Position numbers and translations under genes: made by a program
The notes under the pieces: model-generated
What the model saw: the letters and a program-made list of their open reading frames with translations, nothing else
Databases searched by the model: none
Told to the model about the DNA's origin: nothing
From: Flavobacterium salilacus subsp. salilacus
GTDB taxonomy: Bacteria; Bacteroidota; Bacteroidia; Flavobacteriales; Flavobacteriaceae
Direction of reading: 5' to 3'
NCBI RefSeq assembly: GCF_004634195.1
Contig: NZ_SKBP01000007.1
Span: forward strand, 62,001-126,000
Length of the DNA: 64,000 nucleotides
Shown here: piece after piece, positions 43,221-51,194 of the stretch
Position numbering within the stretch: position 1 is the stretch's first letter
How the letters are laid out: the number at the start of each line of letters is the position of its first letter

Positions 43221-43922
43221 ATGAAAAAATTATTTTTATTCCTGTTAGGAATTGTATTCCTAACATCGTGTTCAAGTGATACACAAGAGTCTATAAAATA
43301 TGATGATACGTCAATAGTTACAAATTCGATGACTCAAGATCAATTAATGCCCAAAAGCACTATTGATCCAGTTTTAAAACAGCTATATGTCGAAATGATT
43401 AATTCTCAAAGCTATATCGACTATGATAATTCAAGAGTTGCTTTTTATGAAAAATTAGGAGATAATATTCCTGATAGTGAGATGGATTCAGAAAATAAAA
43501 TGCTTACTTGGATTCAGAATAATATTACTCAAACAGGTTTTCAGAATTATCAAGAGGCTGTAGATAAGCATGAAGATGTAGTAGCTTTAGGTATTGCAGC
43601 AATAGAAGCTAATCTTACTTTTCATGAATACTTAGCTGGAGCTGCACCTGGTGCTTTAATACCGATACTGGACGAATTGCAGCCTGTACCTACCCGTTGC
43701 AGTGGGTGTGTAAAAGCTTATAATAACTGTGTAAGTATAGCTAATAGTGAGTATGGGACTGCCATGCAACAGGCGAGTCAGAGTTTTACTGAAGGTGGAG
43801 GAGTTTTTAATTATTCTAATCAAAGGGGATATACACTTTCTACAGATAATGCATATTATGATATGATTAGATCAGTTAAAATGTGTTCTATACATTTTGA
43901 AGCCTGTTGTGAGGCGGCATAA
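43221..43922 (+). CDS. Lipoprotein with C-terminal Cys-patterned module, paralogue 2
   Basis: A 233-residue lipoprotein (MKKLFLFLLGIVFLTSC, Cys17). The N-terminal domain clearly matches paralogue 1 (DPVLKQLYVEMINSQSYI, MLTWIQNNITQTGFQNY). The C-terminal module keeps both ends of the pattern, CSGCVKAYNNC and CSIHFEACC, but the middle has diverged (GGGVFNYSNQRGYTLS) and lost the internal Cys. DNA of the start region and signal peptide is almost identical to paralogue 1, showing a recent tandem duplication or conversion. Confidence 0.75.
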   Translation: MKKLFLFLLGIVFLTSCSSDTQESIKYDDTSIVTNSMTQDQLMPKSTIDPVLKQLYVEMINSQSYIDYDNSRVAFYEKLGDNIPDSEMDSENKMLTWIQNNITQTGFQNYQEAVDKHEDVVALGIAAIEANLTFHEYLAGAAPGALIPILDELQPVPTRCSGCVKAYNNCVSIANSEYGTAMQQASQSFTEGGGVFNYSNQRGYTLSTDNAYYDMIRSVKMCSIHFEACCEAA

Positions 43923-43982
43923 ATAATATAATCAAAGGATAAGTTTTTACCTAATATTTGATTTTAAAAGCTACAATATATT

Positions 43983-44444
43983 ATGAAAAAAATAGTATTA
44001 TTTATTTTTGCGTTATCGTTATTTGGTTGTACAACAGGTAAACGATTAATAGAAGCCGAGGATATTATCGGAAAATGGAAGGAAGTACAAGGGAGAGCAA
44101 CTAAAAACTCTCCTTTGAAAGACATATCAACTAATTGCGAAGATAATTCGTCTAATGGGTCTATATTCATTTTTAATTCTGATGGTACTTTTTTACTTAA
44201 GAGTATTTGTCCTGATAAGCAGCCGGAAGAAAAAGGGAAGTGGGTATATCACAATAATATACTTAGCCTAACTCAAAACATAAGTGATTTAAATCAAGGG
44301 GATTTCACCGATTATAATGCGAAATATTCTGTTTCTAATGAGGGTAACAATAAAATTAAATTATATGTTTTATCTTCTCAAGTTGATGGAAATATCCATG
44401 ATGATTTTGATAGGGGATCTTACATAATCTTAGAAAAACAATAA
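43983..44444 (+). CDS. Lipocalin-like lipoprotein, tandem copy 1
   Basis: A 153-residue lipoprotein (MKKIVLFIFALSLFGC, Cys16). The mature part starts RLIEAEDIIGKWKEVQGR and has FIFNSDGTFLLKSICPD, GKWVYHNNILSLTQN and a closing YIILEKQ, the strand order of lipocalin-like domains common in Bacteroidetes lipoproteins. Ligand unknown. First of three tandem copies; each ends in EKQ and each is followed by a similar AAGAGCAG/CTGCTCTT terminator. Confidence 0.78.
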   Translation: MKKIVLFIFALSLFGCTTGKRLIEAEDIIGKWKEVQGRATKNSPLKDISTNCEDNSSNGSIFIFNSDGTFLLKSICPDKQPEEKGKWVYHNNILSLTQNISDLNQGDFTDYNAKYSVSNEGNNKIKLYVLSSQVDGNIHDDFDRGSYIILEKQ

Positions 44445-44450
44445 TGTAAT

Positions 44451-44480
44451 AAAAGAGCAGATCAAAGGCTGCTCTTTTAT
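44451..44480 (+). terminator. Terminator after lipocalin-like copy 1
   Basis: AAAAGAGCAG (44451-44460) pairs perfectly with CTGCTCTTTT (44469-44478). Confidence 0.85.
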
Positions 44481-44508
44481 TAATTAAAATTAAAGACTAG
44501 GATTTATT

Positions 44509-44952
44509 ATGAAAAAAGTTCTAATGCTATTATTTTTTGTAGCAATTGCAATTAGCTGTACACAAGGGAAACGGGTAATTGAAAAAGACGATATTCTCGG
44601 TGAGTGGAAGGAAATACAAGTTAGAAAAACTAAAAACACACCAGTTGAAAAAATATCTGATTGTAGTAATGATGGTTTGACTAAGGGATCTGTTTACACA
44701 TTTAATTCAGACGGTACATATTTGCAAAAAGCTATTTGCCCTGACGCGAAATCCGAAGAAAGAGGGAGATGGTCATATAGTGATAATATTCTTGTTTTAA
44801 AAATTAATGCATCAAATGAAGAGATAGAATATAAATATTCTGTATCAGATCAAGGTAAAAATCAAATTAAGTTTTCCTTTGTATTATTTAGAAAAGATGC
44901 AAACATAATTGACTATATAGATGGATACTATGTTGTTTTAGAAAAACAATAA
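44509..44952 (+). CDS. Lipocalin-like lipoprotein, tandem copy 2
   Basis: A 147-residue lipoprotein (MKKVLMLLFFVAIAISC, Cys17). The mature part RVIEKDDILGEWKEIQVRKT, YTFNSDGTYLQKAICPD and RGRWSYSDNILVLKIN aligns throughout with the flanking copies. The two invariant Cys outside the lipobox (SDCSNDG, AICPD) probably form a disulfide. It has diverged most from copies 1 and 3 in the mature part, yet its signal-peptide DNA is nearly identical to that of copy 3. Confidence 0.78.
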   Translation: MKKVLMLLFFVAIAISCTQGKRVIEKDDILGEWKEIQVRKTKNTPVEKISDCSNDGLTKGSVYTFNSDGTYLQKAICPDAKSEERGRWSYSDNILVLKINASNEEIEYKYSVSDQGKNQIKFSFVLFRKDANIIDYIDGYYVVLEKQ

Positions 44953-44959
44953 TGTGATT

Positions 44960-44988
44960 AAAGAGCAGTTTTAAAACTGCTCTTTTTT
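44960..44988 (+). terminator. Terminator after lipocalin-like copy 2
   Basis: AAAGAGCAGTTT (44960-44971) pairs with AAACTGCTCTTT (44974-44985), near-continuous palindrome followed by T-run. Confidence 0.85.
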
Positions 44989-45008
44989 ATTAAAAACTAT
45001 AATTTATT

Positions 45009-45443
45009 ATGAAAAAAGTTCTAATGCTATTATTTTTTGCAGCAATTGCAATTAGCTGTACACAAGTTAAACGATTAATAGAAGCCGAAGATATTGTCGG
45101 AAAATGGAAGGAGGTACAAGGCAGAAAGACCAAAAATTCGCCTGTCGAGGATATAATTGTTAATTGTAATGATAGCTTGTCTAATGGAGATATATTCTTT
45201 TTTAACACTGACGGCACTTATCTGAAAAGGAGTATTTGTCCAGACAGACAACATGAAGAAGAAGGAACTTGGGTATATCGTAATAATATAATCAGTTTAA
45301 CTACAGGAAAGGATAATATAAAATTTTCTGTGTCGGATGCGGGAAAGAATAAGATTAAACTATCCTCTTTGTTGATTAATATAGATGGAACTGTGATTGA
45401 TGATTTTGATATGGGTTTCTTTGTTGTTTTGGAAAAACAATAA
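45009..45443 (+). CDS. Lipocalin-like lipoprotein, tandem copy 3 (mosaic)
   Basis: A 144-residue lipoprotein (MKKVLMLLFFAAIAISC, Cys17). The first 57 bases match copy 2 with one difference, while the mature start (KRLIEAEDIVGKWKEVQGRK) and the following DNA match copy 1. The gene therefore looks like a recombinant of the two. Rest as in the family: FFFNTDGTYLKRSICPD, GTWVYRNNIISL, FFVVLEKQ. Unknown ligand. Confidence 0.78.
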   Translation: MKKVLMLLFFAAIAISCTQVKRLIEAEDIVGKWKEVQGRKTKNSPVEDIIVNCNDSLSNGDIFFFNTDGTYLKRSICPDRQHEEEGTWVYRNNIISLTTGKDNIKFSVSDAGKNKIKLSSLLINIDGTVIDDFDMGFFVVLEKQ

Positions 45444-45450
45444 TGCGATT

Positions 45451-45480
45451 AAAGAGCAGTTTTAAAGCTGCTCTTTTTTA
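45451..45480 (+). terminator. Terminator after lipocalin-like copy 3
   Basis: AAAGAGCAGT (45451-45460) pairs with GCTGCTCTTT (45467-45476) with one G-U pair, then T-run. Confidence 0.8.
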
Positions 45481-45499
45481 TTGAAAGCTATAATTAATT

Positions 45500-45883
45500 A
45501 TGAAAAAATTACTATTATCCCTGTTAGGGGTTTCTTTCCTAATACTATTTTCGTTCTCAGCTAATACTGAGAAAGCAATAACTTTTAGTAATGAATTTCA
45601 ACCTGAACAAGAAGGTTGCCCTGAGTGTAAAAAGAAATACCTTAAATGTACTGACTCTATATATTACAAGTATGCAAAAACTGTTGAGAAATCAGCAGAT
45701 AAACTAAAAGCAGACTCTATTACACGCGAAGAGTATAAAAATGCATGTGCGAGAGCAAGGTTAATTAGGGATAAAGCACTGAAACCCTGCACTACAGAAT
45801 TTAATAAATGTTGTCTAGACGAAACTCGCAAAAATCAGAACAAGCAGAAAGAGCTTGACGGAAATTCAAACACTATAATGTAA
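45500..45883 (+). CDS. Small secreted protein consisting of the Cys-patterned module
   Basis: A 127-residue protein with signal MKKLLLSLLGVSFLILFSFS. Unlike the relatives at 42448 and 43221 there is no lipobox Cys, so it should be released to the periplasm or beyond. Nearly all of the mature part is the module C-x2-C-x6-C-x32-C-x13-C-x6-C-C: CPECKKKYLKC, YKNACARARLIRDKALKPC, CC. It shares conserved residues (YK-x-AC, RDKAL) with the end of the 42448 protein. A free-standing version of a domain that is otherwise lipid anchored next door is suggestive of a functional set. Function unknown. Confidence 0.72.
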   Translation: MKKLLLSLLGVSFLILFSFSANTEKAITFSNEFQPEQEGCPECKKKYLKCTDSIYYKYAKTVEKSADKLKADSITREEYKNACARARLIRDKALKPCTTEFNKCCLDETRKNQNKQKELDGNSNTIM

Positions 45884-45963
45884 TCTTGTATGAAGTTTAA
45901 GGTTGCCTTCGCCATGTTTATTCATGCACGAGGGTAAAGCCCGAACTGACGAAGTAATGACCT

Positions 45964-46743
45964 CTAACAATGCTTAAAAAACTCAAGCAGTTGTTTTAAG
46001 TAGTCCTCACGATTTTCGATGTGGCTCATGTGCCCGTCGGGGTAAGTAATCAGTTTTACATTGGTGCCTTCCGTTTGCGTTATGTGTTCGTCATAGGGCA
46101 GGCTTTGGTCTTTTTTGCCCAGCACCAGCATAATAGGAAAGGGCACAAAATGCAGTATTACTTCGCGGTCGTTGCGCACTTTCATCCCTTCCAGTGCTGC
46201 TATAATGCCTTGTACTGGTGTTTTTAACGCTTCGTTGCGCAGGGCTTCAATTTCGGGCGTCAGGCGTTCGCGGTTATCTTCGCTAAACAGGTTGGCTATG
46301 GCAAGGCGCACAAAACCGGTATAATCTTTCTTTACGGCATTTATGGCGCGGTCGCGGTTCAGCTTGCGTTCGTCGCTGTCGGGGCGTGCGGTAGAGTTTT
46401 GCAACACCATACCCTTTACCATATCGGGGTACAGCTCGGCGAAAGCGAGCGACACATACCCACCCATAGAGTGCCCCATCAAGATTACCTTGCGGATGCG
46501 CAGTTCGTGCAACACGGCATGCACAGCATCTGCCATGTCCTCCATAGTGTGGATGTAGCCTATGCAGCCCGTTTGCCCGTGCCCCAGGTGGTCTATGGTT
46601 ATCACGCGGTATTTTTTGCTGAGTTCGGGTATAAAGCCGTTCCACATGGTTTGGTTTTCGAGAAACCCATGCAGCAGCACTATGGCTGCGCCTTTGCCTG
46701 TATCGGTATAGTTGATGCTTGTGTTTTTGTAGCTTAAAAGCAA
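45964..46743 (-). CDS. Alpha/beta hydrolase
   Basis: A 259-residue protein with the nucleophile elbow GHSMGGYVS (Ser92), the oxyanion region LLHGFLENQTMW, and the catalytic His in TYPDGHMSHIENR near the end; the acid is probably the Asp in VLGKKDQSLPYD. Cytosolic, standard length. The substrate is not predictable (esters, lactones or similar). No operon partners. Its upstream spacer 46744-46976 holds a CATGCTGAGCGCAGCCGAAG dispersed-repeat fragment, a terminator and a C-rich repeat. Confidence 0.88.
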   Translation of the reverse strand: MLLSYKNTSINYTDTGKGAAIVLLHGFLENQTMWNGFIPELSKKYRVITIDHLGHGQTGCIGYIHTMEDMADAVHAVLHELRIRKVILMGHSMGGYVSLAFAELYPDMVKGMVLQNSTARPDSDERKLNRDRAINAVKKDYTGFVRLAIANLFSEDNRERLTPEIEALRNEALKTPVQGIIAALEGMKVRNDREVILHFVPFPIMLVLGKKDQSLPYDEHITQTEGTNVKLITYPDGHMSHIENREDYLKQLLEFFKHC

Positions 46744-46858
46744 GTCGAAAGTTTATAAAGTTATACTGTCATGCTGAGCGCAGCCGAAGCAGCTACAAAA
46801 TTAAAGCATCTTACTAAGAGCTACAATGCTGTATTGTTAAATAATTTATGTATACAAC

Positions 46859-46890
46859 AAAAAAGCTTACCCATTGGATAAGCTTTTTTT
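46859..46890 (-). terminator. Terminator of the DUF305 gene
   Basis: AAAAAAGCTTA (46859-46869) pairs perfectly with TAAGCTTTTTT (46879-46889). T-runs on both strands. Confidence 0.8.
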
Positions 46891-46905
46891 AATATCAATT
46901 GTTTC

Positions 46906-46950
46906 GTTATAACCACCCCGTCCTTCCGGACACCCCTCCAAAGGAGGGGA
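46906..46950. repeat. Interspersed repeat, copy 1
   Basis: GTTATAACCACCCCGTCCTT followed by CCGGACACCCCTCCAAAGGAGGGGA, which contains the stem CCCCTCC-AAA-GGAGGGG. A second copy at 47688-47732 is about 95 percent identical and in the same orientation. Confidence 0.8.
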
Positions 46951-46976
46951 TAGCGTACTATGCTTACCTACTGAAA

Positions 46977-47441
46977 CTACTCTTCAGCTGCCGCTTCCAG
47001 TCGTTTCAGCATGGCTTTCATTTCGGCTATTTCACGTTTTTGGGTTTCAATAATATCAGTGGCAAGCCTGCGGGCTTCGGGGTCGCTTATGTTTGCACGT
47101 GTGCTGGTAAGTATCGCCGAGGAGTGGTGCGGAATCATGGCTTTCATCCACTGTTCATCTCCAATGGGTATTTGTTGGCGCAGCCCGAAAAGGCAAAATA
47201 TAAAAATTAATGCCGAACCGCTTATAATACCGTAGTTTACTTTTCGGTTAGGGTACATTTTCCACATAAACAGCAACATGGATATTGCCATAGGGCACAC
47301 CATAAGGAATGCCATATAGGCGCGGGTAGTGCTCAGGTAGATATGGTTGGTATGGAAAACGTTTAAAAACATAACGGCATACATAATGGCGTATGATACC
47401 AGCATCATCAGGAAAAATTTCAGGTAAGAATAGGTTTTCAT
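46977..47441 (-). CDS. DUF305 family protein with membrane helices
   Basis: A 154-residue protein if started at 47441 (MKTYSYLKFFLMMLVSYAIM); an ATG at 47465 adds eight residues. Three N-terminal hydrophobic helices are followed by the DUF305 core: WMKAMIPHHSSAILTSTRAN, DPEARRLATDIIETQKREIAEMKAML. The HH pair plus Met and Glu residues of this domain are associated with copper handling in the periplasm in related proteins. Function not proven. Single gene. Confidence 0.85.
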   Translation of the reverse strand: MKTYSYLKFFLMMLVSYAIMYAVMFLNVFHTNHIYLSTTRAYMAFLMVCPMAISMLLFMWKMYPNRKVNYGIISGSALIFIFCLFGLRQQIPIGDEQWMKAMIPHHSSAILTSTRANISDPEARRLATDIIETQKREIAEMKAMLKRLEAAAEE

Positions 47442-47533
47442 TGCAGTGGCTTTTATGGTTGTCACATAAATTTACCTCTTTCGGTGTGCCTTTACAAGTT
47501 TACCTCTGTTTTTTGTAATAAAATTAAGATATG

Positions 47534-47673
47534 AAAAAGCCCTGTCTCAAAAGTGTCATTCTGAATGCAATGTAATGAAGTGAAAAATCTTTATTTGTTT
47601 AATAATTAACAGATTCTTCCTTCGTCAGAATGACAAAAATACTTGTTTAAGCACTTTTGAGACAGAGCCTTTT
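47534..47673. mobile_element. 140-bp inverted-repeat element (MITE-like), copy 1
   Basis: Ends AAAAGCCCTGTCTCAAAAGTG and CACTTTTGAGACAGAGCCTTTT form 21-22-base terminal inverted repeats with two differences. A second inner pair (GTCATTCTGA and TCAGAATGAC) is also inverted. There is no reading frame. A related copy in the opposite orientation begins at 63891. Size, ends and lack of coding content fit a miniature inverted-repeat element moved by a transposase encoded elsewhere. Confidence 0.7.
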
Positions 47674-47687
47674 GTATGGATTGCTCC

Positions 47688-47732
47688 GTTATAACCACCC
47701 CGTCCTTTCGGACATCCCTCCAAAGGAGGGGA
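47688..47732. repeat. Interspersed repeat, copy 2
   Basis: Same as the element at 46906: GTTATAACCACCCCGTCCTT, then TCGGACATCCCTCCAAAGGAGGGGA. Lies 15 bases after the MITE-like element. Confidence 0.8.
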
Positions 47733-47790
47733 ATATCAGCGGGCATACAATTTTCAACTTTAAGACTTTCGACTTTATAAACTTTATGAC

Positions 47791-49083
47791 TTACGCGTTC
47801 ATCAATGCTTCAATTTCATCAGCCTCTATAGGGATGTTGCGCATCAGGTTAAACGGCTCGCCGCTTTCCTGTACCACCACATCATCTTCCAAACGGATTC
47901 CGAAACCTTCGGCAGGGATGTATATACCCGGCTCTACGGTAAACACCATGTTGGCTTCCATAGGTTTATGCAGCAGTCCGTAGTCGTGCGTATCCAGCCC
48001 CATGTGGTGCGATGTGCCGTGCATAAAATATTTTTTATAGGCAGGCCAGTCGGGGTTTTCGTTTTGCACGTCGGCTTTGTCGAGTAATCCAAGACCAAGA
48101 AGTTCCGATGTCATGAGCTTACCTACTTCCACGTGGTATTCTTTCCATAGCACACCCGGAACAAGCATTTTGGTGGCTTCGTTCTTTACGCGCAGTACGG
48201 CATTGTACACCTCTTTTTGCCTTTTGGTAAACCTCCCCGATACGGGTATGGTACGGCTCATATCGCTGGAGTAGTTGGCATACTCCGCACCTACGTCAAA
48301 CAGGATAAGGTCGCCCTCATTGCATTGTTGGTTATTTTCTATATAATGCAGCACATTGGCATTGCTGCCCGAAGCGATAATAGGCGTATAGGCAAACCCT
48401 TTGGAGCGGTTGCGCACAAACTCGTGAATCAATTCGGCTTCAATTTCATATTCCATAACGCCCGGCTTTACAAACGGTAAAATCCTGCGGAAACCTTTTT
48501 CGGTAATATCGCAGGCTTTTTGTATCAGGTCAAGCTCCTCGCTCTCTTTTATGCTGCGGATGCGTTGCAGTATCGGGTTGCTTTTGGCTACCTTATGGGC
48601 AGGATATTGTTCTTTCCACCATTTTATAAAACGGGCTTCGCGGGTTTCGGTTTCCACTGCCGATCGGTAATGCTCGTTAGTATTAATGTACATTGTGTCG
48701 CAGTAGGTCATCACTTCAAAAAGAGTTTTCTTGAAATCCTTTACCCACTGTACATTTTTTATACCCGATACTTCAAATGCACGCTCTTTGGTTAGTTTCT
48801 CGCCTTCCCAAACGGCAATATGCTCGTTGGTTTCACGCAAAAAAAGTATTTCGCGCAGGTGTTCGTAAGGTGCATCAGGGCACAATAGCAAGATACTTTC
48901 TTCCTGGTCAACCCCGCTCAGGTAAAGAATATCGCGGTGCTGCTGAAAAGGCATGGTGCTGTCGGCACTAATGGGGTAAATATCGTTAGAGTTAAATACC
49001 GCTACGCTGTTGGGTTGCATTGCAGCCGTAAATTTTTTACGGTTTTTAATGAACAGGTTACGGTCTATCTGATGGTATTTCAT
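47791..49083 (-). CDS. pepP: Aminopeptidase P family protein (Xaa-Pro aminopeptidase)
   Basis: A 430-residue M24 metallopeptidase. The N-terminal creatinase-like domain (about residues 1-170) precedes a pita-bread catalytic domain with metal ligands in LFDVGAEYANYSSDMSRTIP (two Asp), HGTSHHMGLDTHD (His), FTVEPGIYIP (Glu) and GIRLEDDVVV (Glu). It removes N-terminal residues before proline in the cytosol, with two Mn or similar ions. Complete and standard length. Minus-strand TAATTTTG at plus 49107-49114 is a candidate -7 element. Confidence 0.94.
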   Translation of the reverse strand: MKYHQIDRNLFIKNRKKFTAAMQPNSVAVFNSNDIYPISADSTMPFQQHRDILYLSGVDQEESILLLCPDAPYEHLREILFLRETNEHIAVWEGEKLTKERAFEVSGIKNVQWVKDFKKTLFEVMTYCDTMYINTNEHYRSAVETETREARFIKWWKEQYPAHKVAKSNPILQRIRSIKESEELDLIQKACDITEKGFRRILPFVKPGVMEYEIEAELIHEFVRNRSKGFAYTPIIASGSNANVLHYIENNQQCNEGDLILFDVGAEYANYSSDMSRTIPVSGRFTKRQKEVYNAVLRVKNEATKMLVPGVLWKEYHVEVGKLMTSELLGLGLLDKADVQNENPDWPAYKKYFMHGTSHHMGLDTHDYGLLHKPMEANMVFTVEPGIYIPAEGFGIRLEDDVVVQESGEPFNLMRNIPIEADEIEALMNA

Positions 49084-49238
49084 AATGATGTTTTTGTATT
49101 GAATTTCAAAATTAGTGAGAATATTATTAACTTATGGTATATTAACCATAGTGATTTTATGAATAATGATTTTGAAGATAAATTAATTCCAATTAATTTA
49201 TAAAAAACGTATATTAGCTTTATGCTAAATCATTGATT

Positions 49239-49652
49239 ATGTGGAAAAAAATGGTATTTCTTTGTTTGGTAGTACTCATGCAAAGTTGCGCTTTGATGCC
49301 CAAAGAGCATAGACAGGCTCGTAATGATGATTTTTTCAACAGATTTTCTAAACATACCATTACTGCAAAGCATACGGGTAAATTTGGAGATAATTACCTT
49401 GTATTGCGCAAAAACGGAACATTTATATACCGAAATAATGTTTTCGGGGTATTTGTTACCTACTACTGCGGAACGTACAATTTTCAGGGCAATGCCTTAA
49501 AGCTGAAATTTGATTATGACAGGGCTTCAGCAGATATTGGCGATACTTTATTAATAGCCCTTGATAGTGATGGCGATGCCTGTTTTAAAGCAGGGACATA
49601 CACTCTTGCCATCAGCAATAAAAACATGTACAGGTCAATAGCGGGTATTTAA
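49239..49652 (+). CDS. Lipoprotein of unknown function
   Basis: A 137-residue protein from ATG 49239 (MWKKMVFLCLVVLMQSC, Cys17); a TTG two codons upstream is possible. The mature part is strand-rich (HTGKFGDNYLVLRKNGTFIY, CGTYNFQGNALKLKFDYDR), like small META/lipocalin-type lipoproteins. No family assigned. Ends 3 bases before the convergent HMG-CoA synthase-like gene, with no room for a terminator. Confidence 0.7.
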   Translation: MWKKMVFLCLVVLMQSCALMPKEHRQARNDDFFNRFSKHTITAKHTGKFGDNYLVLRKNGTFIYRNNVFGVFVTYYCGTYNFQGNALKLKFDYDRASADIGDTLLIALDSDGDACFKAGTYTLAISNKNMYRSIAGI

Positions 49653-49655
49653 GCC

Positions 49656-51017
49656 TTATTCTACCCATTTATAATACCTTGCCCCATATAGGTTAGGTGC
49701 TTCTTTTTCTATATATTCTAAAACCCATTCGTTTTTAGGTTGCTGTATACCGGTGCGTTGTTCTTTTTTATACAGCTTTAGGTAAGTGTCAAAATCTATT
49801 TCATGGCTTTGTTGCAGGGTTTCAAAAAGCTGTGCTTTGTGTGCTGCCTCTGCCCAGCCTTGTTGTAATGTGCCTTCAAATACTTTTGATTTTGAACCAC
49901 TGCCATAGGCAAGGAATCCAAACTTTTTACCAATCAGGTCATTACCCTTTAGGACATGTTGGGTTAGCGCACTCAGTAATCCCATAAATATAGAGCCGGT
50001 ATAAAGGTTGCCTATGAGTGACGAGGCTACTTCGGTAGGCTGTAATTTTTGGGTTACAAAATTTTTATACGCTTCGCTTTTACTTATCTCTTTTATTTTA
50101 GCCTGATAGTCAGCGTTTTCTTCATTGCCCGTAAGTAACGGCATTTCAGCGTCAAGCGCAAAAAGTTCGGCAAACATTCTGCGGGCCTGGTAGGCATAGG
50201 GCAGGTGCATAATAATACTCTCCCAGCTTTGGTAAAGCGAGCCTTGTGTGTTGGTAAGCTCTTTAAACCGGAAGTAGGCTTCGCGGGTACGGTCGGTATA
50301 GCACTGGTTGCTGTATTGCCCGTCAAAAACCGGCTGGTCTTTGTGAATTTCGAGTACACGTTCCAAATGCCCGAACCAAGGGTCGTTAAAATCGTTGCCC
50401 ATAATGTGCCATTTGCTCAGGGTGCGGTAAGGCTTAAAGAAGTCGAACACCCCTTTGGTACTCACTGCCCATGAGTTACTAAGTGTCATGATACGAGGGT
50501 TAGCAGTTACCAACAGGGCAAGCGCGCCCGCACCTTGCGTATATTCTCCCGTCGATGCTAAATCGTACTTGGCAATATCAGTAGTTACTACAATGGCTTT
50601 TTTGTCGGGATTCAACCGTACATAGTCAAGGCAGTTTTGCAGGGCATCTACCCCGCCGATGCAGGCAAAAGTCATATCCACAACATCGCAATGGCTCAAG
50701 CTACCCTCGCCATACCGTTGTTCCATCAGTCCTAAAAGATAAGAACCTATAGGTTTTGCACTGTCTATTCCGCTTTCTGTACCTACATATATACGGGCTA
50801 TGTCGGCAAGGTTTACATTGTTTTGTTGTATAAGTTTGGTAAGTGCATTTGCCCCGAATACTACGGCATCCTGATGGATGTCGGGCAATGTCATTTTCAG
50901 TAATCCTAACCCTTTTTCCAGTTTGTCGGGTTCAATATTTCGGGCTTCGGCAAGGGTTTTTATAGGCAGGTGCAGTTTAGCCACGTCAAAGGCTATAGCG
51001 TCTATTCCGGTTTTCAT
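49656..51017 (-). CDS. Hydroxymethylglutaryl-CoA synthase family protein
   Basis: A 453-residue protein from the start at 51017 (MKTGIDAIAFDVAKLHLPIK). The thiolase-like fold carries the catalytic Cys119 in VVDMTFACIGGVDALQN and a downstream GNLYTGSIFMGLLSAL, as in HMG-CoA synthases. Glu in the TESGID region is conserved. It probably condenses acetyl-CoA and acetoacetyl-CoA in the mevalonate route to isoprenoids, used by many Flavobacteriaceae; since it is longer than classic bacterial MvaS, a related acyl-CoA condensation cannot be excluded. A longer N-terminal reading to 51071 is not family-like. Confidence 0.85.
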   Translation of the reverse strand: MKTGIDAIAFDVAKLHLPIKTLAEARNIEPDKLEKGLGLLKMTLPDIHQDAVVFGANALTKLIQQNNVNLADIARIYVGTESGIDSAKPIGSYLLGLMEQRYGEGSLSHCDVVDMTFACIGGVDALQNCLDYVRLNPDKKAIVVTTDIAKYDLASTGEYTQGAGALALLVTANPRIMTLSNSWAVSTKGVFDFFKPYRTLSKWHIMGNDFNDPWFGHLERVLEIHKDQPVFDGQYSNQCYTDRTREAYFRFKELTNTQGSLYQSWESIIMHLPYAYQARRMFAELFALDAEMPLLTGNEENADYQAKIKEISKSEAYKNFVTQKLQPTEVASSLIGNLYTGSIFMGLLSALTQHVLKGNDLIGKKFGFLAYGSGSKSKVFEGTLQQGWAEAAHKAQLFETLQQSHEIDFDTYLKLYKKEQRTGIQQPKNEWVLEYIEKEAPNLYGARYYKWVE

Positions 51018-51194
51018 TCCACTACTTTTAAAGCATAAAATTAAGCACATATCGCTATACAAACATGACAAAACTGACTTTGGGGTGCATTTTTACCAAT
51101 GTGAAAAAAATAAGGGTTTAATTTTTTTATATCGACAATGCAGTCTGCCCGTTTATGGTTATTTTAGCAGGCAATAAACCATTTTTATATTCTA

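Noticed and set aside
45884..45963. Attachment-site-like spacer between the accessory cluster and the hydrolase gene
   Set aside because: No tRNA gene, integrase or direct repeat pair could be found to support an integration site.
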